DNA of 64,000 nt. Origin: Campylobacter sp. CCUG 57310. GTDB taxonomy: Bacteria; Campylobacterota; Campylobacteria; Campylobacterales; Campylobacteraceae. The stretch is taken from positions 1,922,001 through 1,986,000 of the forward strand of contig NZ_CP053845.1 of assembly GCF_013201975.1 (NCBI RefSeq). The letters are read 5' to 3'. The notes beneath the pieces were generated by a model, which saw only the letters and a list, made by a program, of their open reading frames with translations, had not been told where the DNA came from and did not search any database. The position numbers and the translations under genes were made by a program. Below are positions 60,674 to 64,000 of the stretch, in pieces; position 1 is the first letter of the stretch; the number at the start of each line of letters is the position of its first letter.

Positions 60674-61027
60674 ACTAGCCCCTTTGTCGTTTGTCATATT
60701 CTAACCACTCCACACTTAGAAAAATATTAGCTCTCTAGCGTTCAAAAATGGCGTTCATTTTGCTGCTCATTTTGTTATTACTGCATTATCTTGGCTTCGA
60801 TATTATCGTGCTTTGCTTTGCTTGTGATTGCTCATTTTAGTGTTCATTTCTTTGTATGCTATTTAGTGGTCATTATTGCGGTCATTTTTTAACCGCTACT
60901 CTTTTAAAAATATGTTTTTATGGTGCTTCCCTTATCTATCTTTTAAAAGCCGTTCGGGTCTTTTACCCTTTAAAGGTAAAACAGGCTTAATCGATGGGGT
61001 CTTTACTGCTGACCCCACCTGTTAAAC
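60674..61027. repeat. Non-coding segment with six GNTCATT repeats
   Basis: Copies of GTTCATTTT/GCTCATTTT/GGTCATTTT-type motifs occur at 60753, 60765, 60830, 60842, 60868 and 60880, all on the plus strand. On the minus strand each gives AATGANC, with several short open frames (e.g. MNTKMSNHKQSKAR). Either iteron-like sites or a degraded gene. TTTTACC/GGTAAAA forms a small hairpin near 60961-60981. Confidence 0.4.
60995..61017 (-). terminator. Hairpin at the end of the small-gene operon
   Basis: TGGGGTC and GACCCCA form a 7-bp GC-rich stem with a 9-nt loop, 11 bp past the stop of the 122-aa gene. There is no T-tract. Confidence 0.55.
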
Positions 61028-61396
61028 CTATTCAGCTTTATTGTATGTGTATTCCATCTCGTTTAGGTCATAGCCAAACATATTAGCAATAAAGTCTTTT
61101 ATTCTATCTCTTAGAATGTCGCACTGAAAATAAAAGGCTTCATCAAAGCTTGCCATGTCCTCTTTGTCTTGGCAGTCTTTCATATTTACCTCATTTAGCT
61201 TTAAAAGTTCTTTTTGTGCCTCTAGTTCATCAATAAACTGCTTTGCTCTAATAAATACTGCCTCAAATGGTGTGTTATCGCCTTGCTCGGCTCTTGCTTT
61301 GATGTGTCTAGCTTTTGCCATTGCCGGAGTATCTAGTCCTTTATTGCTAGCTTTTAAAATTTCCTTACTTGTCTGATAAAAATGCTCTCTACTCAT
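61028..61396 (-). CDS. 122-aa protein of unknown function
   Basis: Not recognised. A soluble helical protein (KEILKASNKGLDTPAMAKAR; AVFIRAKQFIDELEAQKELL; DILRDRIKDFIANMFGYDL). It is the last gene of a four-gene operon of small proteins (62122 to 61028) next to ParA and a small HTH regulator, so a mobile-element maintenance or transfer role is plausible. It starts 3 bp after a 33-aa gene. Confidence 0.6.
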   Translation of the reverse strand: MSREHFYQTSKEILKASNKGLDTPAMAKARHIKARAEQGDNTPFEAVFIRAKQFIDELEAQKELLKLNEVNMKDCQDKEDMASFDEAFYFQCDILRDRIKDFIANMFGYDLNEMEYTYNKAE

Positions 61397-61399
61397 CGC

Positions 61400-61501
61400 T
61401 TACCCTTTAAATGATCTAACAAAGACAATAAAGTCTTTGATTGTTAAGCCCTCTTGGCTGTCGATAATGGATTGATAAAATTTAAACTCTTGATAGGTCA
61501 T
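61400..61501 (-). CDS. 33-aa small protein in the same operon
   Basis: ATG at 61501 (GGAACTAAAAG upstream) lies inside the end of the 136-aa gene. The frame runs 33 codons to TAA, 3 bp before the 122-aa gene. The product starts MTYQEFKFYQSIIDSQEGLT and ends FVRSFKG. Exact fit into the gap between two overlapping operon genes is the main evidence. Confidence 0.55.
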   Translation of the reverse strand: MTYQEFKFYQSIIDSQEGLTIKDFIVFVRSFKG

Positions 61502-61892
61502 CTTTTAGTTCCTTGACGTAAAAATCATCGCATATCTTGATCATCTCTTGTAATAATTCCTCTTTGCTAAGCTTATCTATGCTGTGAAGCCTGATAATCC
61601 TTTGCAGATTGTCATTTTTTTGTTTCAATTCTGTTATTATCCGCTGCATAGTTTCAAAATCATCTTTTAAGTCTTGGTTGTCCTCTTTGATTTCATTTAT
61701 CTCGTCCGATAATGCTTTGGTCATAACTGCAATTGTCTCTTTTTTGTCCGTCATAAGCACTAAAGAGCAATAAATCTCGTAAGCTATGTTGTAAAGCGTT
61801 TGATGAGACATATCCTCTATGCTTCCAGCTCTTTTGATTAGCAACTTGTTAAATTCCTCTTTACTGTTACTCTTTGGTGTGAATAGTGTCAT
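61482..61892 (-). CDS. 136-aa coiled-coil protein of unknown function
   Basis: Not recognised. The N-terminal half is helical (LIKRAGSIEDMSHQTLYNIA). The middle is a clear heptad coiled coil (DEINEIKEDNQDLKDDFETM, then ITELKQKNDNLQRII, about residues 64-105). It overlaps the upstream 77-aa gene as ATGA and the downstream 33-aa gene by 20 bp. Confidence 0.6.
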   Translation of the reverse strand: MTLFTPKSNSKEEFNKLLIKRAGSIEDMSHQTLYNIAYEIYCSLVLMTDKKETIAVMTKALSDEINEIKEDNQDLKDDFETMQRIITELKQKNDNLQRIIRLHSIDKLSKEELLQEMIKICDDFYVKELKDDLSRV

Positions 61893-62122
61893 TTGGTCTC
61901 CTTTCTTTTTGCTGTTTCTTGCTCTTGATATTTGGCAATCGCTCCTGATATTCCAAAAAGCAAATCACTAATAAAATTAGCCGTGCTTATGTCTCTTTCG
62001 TGGTTAATTCCCTCTCTCCCATAGTAAGGCAAAGCCTCTACAATATGAGCTATCGCTTCAATAGCGGGCTGAAGTTGATCCACTAAGTCTAGCTCATCCT
62101 CTATCTCAAATGTTAAGTTCAT
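61889..62122 (-). CDS. 77-aa acidic protein of unknown function
   Basis: Not recognised. It starts MNLTFEIEDELDLVDQLQPA and contains ISDLLFGISGAIAKYQEQE. AAAGGAG precedes the ATG. First gene of the small-gene operon, reading away from the operator region at 62137-62250 that it shares with the divergent HTH gene. Confidence 0.6.
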   Translation of the reverse strand: MNLTFEIEDELDLVDQLQPAIEAIAHIVEALPYYGREGINHERDISTANFISDLLFGISGAIAKYQEQETAKRKETK

Positions 62123-62136
62123 TTATGCTCCTTTAA

Positions 62137-62250
62137 AAATATTGTTACGCTATTTTAATATAATAGAATAGTAGCTTAACAATACTTAAATCAATATTAA
62201 TAAAAATAGCTTAACAATACTTAATTTTGTTTTTAAATATTTTTACGCTA
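62137..62250. promoter_or_regulatory. Four operator-like repeats between divergent genes
   Basis: AAATATTGTTACGCTA (62137-62152) and AAATATTTTTACGCTA (62235-62250) flank two identical, inverted 18-mers TAGCTTAACAATACTTAA (62172-62189, 62207-62224; 35 bp apart). All four share the consensus AARTATTGTTAMGCTA. Likely binding sites of the HTH protein encoded at 62278. Confidence 0.65.
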
Positions 62251-62277
62251 TTATTTTCAAAAATTAAAGGAGTTTTT

Positions 62278-62493
62278 TTGGATAAAGCAGAATTTAATGA
62301 GCTTATGAATAAAGCAGGAATAAATAAAAAGCAATTAGCTGAGATTTCAGGCGTCCCATATGCAACTGTTAATGCTTGGGGGTCTAGAACTCCATATCCA
62401 CCTTACATCAAATTTTTACTAGAGTGCTACATAAAAAGTAAAGATATGGATAAAATCGTAGATGTTGTAAAGCCTTATGTCGATAAAAAATAA
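62278..62493 (+). CDS. Small helix-turn-helix regulator
   Basis: With TTG at 62278 (AAAGGAG seven bases upstream) the product is 71 residues: DKAEFNELMNKAGINKKQLA, then EISGVPYATVNAWGSRTPYP, a Cro/XRE-like HTH with an adjacent hydrophobic helix. A longer in-frame ATG at 62227 lies inside the operator repeats and is unlikely. It probably represses itself and the divergent operon. Confidence 0.72.
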   Translation: MDKAEFNELMNKAGINKKQLAEISGVPYATVNAWGSRTPYPPYIKFLLECYIKSKDMDKIVDVVKPYVDKK

Positions 62494-62511
62494 TAAATTT
62501 TATCCGGAGGC

Positions 62512-62922
62512 TTAACGCTTCCTCCGCTCCCACGGGGCAATAGGCTCTTTATCGCCCCACAGTCCAAATTTCTTTAACACTGCGTATTCTTGGTGTTTTA
62601 CGTAGTTTTTTGAGTATTTAACAAAAGCCCAAGCATAGCCGTTTGATACCATTTGAGCGTTTATATCTTGTCCTTTATGAAAGACTATGCCTAAAACACG
62701 CTTGTATTTGTCTTTGCCTTTTTCTTTGACTTCAACGACTTGACCTGCGATTAAATTTGATAAAAATTTGCGTGATTTTTCGCCGTAAGCTTGTTTCTTT
62801 TCGGGTGCGTCTATGCCGTATAGTCTTACTTTAATTTGCTGTTTGTTTTGAAGTATTGTGATCGTATCGCCGTCTGATATTTTGATGACTTTACCGGAGA
62901 GGAAGAATAGTTGGGCGGGCGA
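62512..62922 (-). pseudogene. Thermonuclease-like (SNase) gene lacking a start and signal peptide
   Basis: The minus strand encodes a nearly complete staphylococcal-nuclease fold: GKVIKISDGDTITIL, KVRLYGIDAPEKKQAYGEKS, VEVKEKGKDKYKRVLG and QMVSNGYAWAFVKYS, then GLWGDKEPIAPWERRKR-stop. The active-site Arg (VRLYGIDAP), Glu/Asp and second Arg (YKRVLG) are present. Upstream the frame is open only to a TAG at 62925-62923, with no ATG, GTG or TTG before the domain. The usual signal peptide is missing, so the 5' end was lost, probably when the neighbouring ParA segment was joined. Confidence 0.8.
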
Positions 62923-62955
62923 CTATTATTAATTATAAATAACCGCCTTCAATCA

Positions 62956-63996
62956 CTAAATAATTTCTATGATACCTTGAATATCTTCATTTAATGCGTC
63001 AATCTGGGCTTTATTTGCTTGTGTTTGCTGTCCGTATATTGTATATTGCTTGTGTTGTAATTTGCTAATAGGGCATCCTTCATGGTTGATAATTGCTGCA
63101 AGCGTGTTACCGTCTTTGACGTTTGCCACTCTTCTATCGCATGTAGATTGAGTAAAAAGATGTGGATGGTTTTTTGTTAAATCATTAGTTATGCGCTCAA
63201 TTTCTTCAGCATGTGAGCGAAATGCTTTTGTTGCATCTCTTTCATTTGTTCTTGATCTATTTTGTATAAAGATATGCAATAGAGGTTCTTTTAACTTATG
63301 TTCTTTAACTTCATTGCTAAAATTTAAGTATTCATCCTCCATCGCTTTGTTATCAACAGATATTCCATAAATTAATTTAATTAAATTTTTTATTCCTCTT
63401 ATAGAAGCAGCATCCGCTGTGCAGGGAACGATAATTCTATTTGAAGCCAAAACCGCTAATTCAGTGTAGTTTGCAAAGCTAGGGTTGCAGTCTATAAAGA
63501 ACGTTTTGGCTCTATTTTCAGAGTCTTTGTTTGTTTCAAAAGCTTCGATTAAATCAGTAATTAGCGAGCGACTTGCTTTCCAAGAACCCTTAGCGGGAGA
63601 TGAGCCTATGTAGGCAATAAGCTTAGAACAAATATCTAAGTCTATGTCGCCCGGTAGCAAGTATAAGTTGTCAGGCATTTGCTTGTTTACTTCGCTTGCT
63701 TTAACAAAGTATGTATATTCATTGCCAAGTTTTGTTAGTTGCGATTTTCTAAATCTTTCTTTGATATATCCGGCTATACTTCTTTCTTTTTCTCTAAACG
63801 CGTCTAAGTTGGCTTCTCCTTTACCATTGCCTCCAAGTATAATCTCTGAGACATTTGACTGAGGACAAGCATCAATTACAATAATATCTTCGTCTGGATG
63901 TGCAATAGCATATTCAACAGACAAACTATAAGTTAAAAACGTTTTGCCAACCCCGCCCTTATTATTCCAGATAAGATATTTCTTATTATTTGTCAT
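62956..63996 (-). CDS. ParA/Soj-type partition ATPase
   Basis: The 346-residue protein has the deviant Walker A NNKGGVGKTFLTYSL (about residues 11-25) and a Walker A'-type IIVIDACPQSNVSEIIL. TFFIDCNPSFANYTELAVL is the Walker B region, and NRIIVPCTADAASIRGI follows. It is longer than chromosomal Soj (~260) and resembles plasmid/ICE ParA proteins. No ParB is visible; it may lie beyond the right edge. Codon 1 (ATG) is 4 bp from the window end, so its ribosome-binding site is not seen. Confidence 0.88.
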   Translation of the reverse strand: MTNNKKYLIWNNKGGVGKTFLTYSLSVEYAIAHPDEDIIVIDACPQSNVSEIILGGNGKGEANLDAFREKERSIAGYIKERFRKSQLTKLGNEYTYFVKASEVNKQMPDNLYLLPGDIDLDICSKLIAYIGSSPAKGSWKASRSLITDLIEAFETNKDSENRAKTFFIDCNPSFANYTELAVLASNRIIVPCTADAASIRGIKNLIKLIYGISVDNKAMEDEYLNFSNEVKEHKLKEPLLHIFIQNRSRTNERDATKAFRSHAEEIERITNDLTKNHPHLFTQSTCDRRVANVKDGNTLAAIINHEGCPISKLQHKQYTIYGQQTQANKAQIDALNEDIQGIIEII

Positions 63997-64000
63997 TACA

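Noticed and set aside
60740-60890. CRISPR-like array in the GNTCATT repeats
   Set aside because: Repeats are only 7-9 bp, irregularly spaced and degenerate; no Cas genes are present.

Overview
The window looks like chromosomal DNA from a Campylobacter or close relative (Campylobacterota). It is AT-rich, with tightly packed and often overlapping genes. Its gene neighbourhoods match my memory of Campylobacter gene order: dapF-coaE-purM, rnhA-rnc-aroC, nrdA/purB/RluA-type pseudouridine synthase, and ksgA-rnj-kdsD-like-rluB. I do not assign a species.

1-47.6 kb is mostly core chromosome. It holds housekeeping genes for lysine/murein, CoA, purines, histidine, chorismate, DNA replication and repair, and rRNA modification. 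Several accessory modules sit among them. (i) A three-gene RiPP-type cluster at 2-3.75 kb: a Cys-rich secreted precursor, a DUF692/MNIO enzyme and an HvfC-like partner. (ii) A heme-type TonB receptor beside a PPOX protein and a HAD gene interrupted by an in-frame TAG. (iii) An Mrr-type restriction gene killed by two in-frame TGA codons. (iv) An OLD-family nuclease and an N6-adenine methyltransferase on either side of nrdA. (v) An ArsR/CadC-type repressor with a Cd/Zn/Pb P-type ATPase. (vi) A second TonB receptor in one operon with its own ExbB, ExbD and TonB.

47.6-58.8 kb is a decaying integrated mobilizable element. Candidate att cores lie at 48273-48288 and 58783-58799, with tandem AGTCCCT-type arm repeats just inside both ends. 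It carries an integrase broken by a frameshift, an excisionase-like HTH gene, MobC, a relaxase/primase-like protein cut by an in-frame TGA, hairpins that may be oriT, and remains of a nuclease toxin followed by a CPCC gene. Its cargo includes a divergent gene pair in which each gene has a sigma-28-like promoter, which suggests co-expression with, and perhaps export by, the flagellum.

58.8-64 kb is a second accessory segment, plasmid- or ICE-like, that runs off the right edge. It has an antitoxin/ParE-like toxin/RhuM operon, an operon of small unknown genes, a divergent small HTH regulator with four operator-like repeats, a start-less nuclease (SNase) gene and a ParA-type ATPase.

Several genes shorter than the usual annotation cut-off are also listed (35 aa at 28431, 26 aa at 30156, 40 aa at 31058, 33 aa at 61400). 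No rRNA, complete tRNA or CRISPR array was seen.
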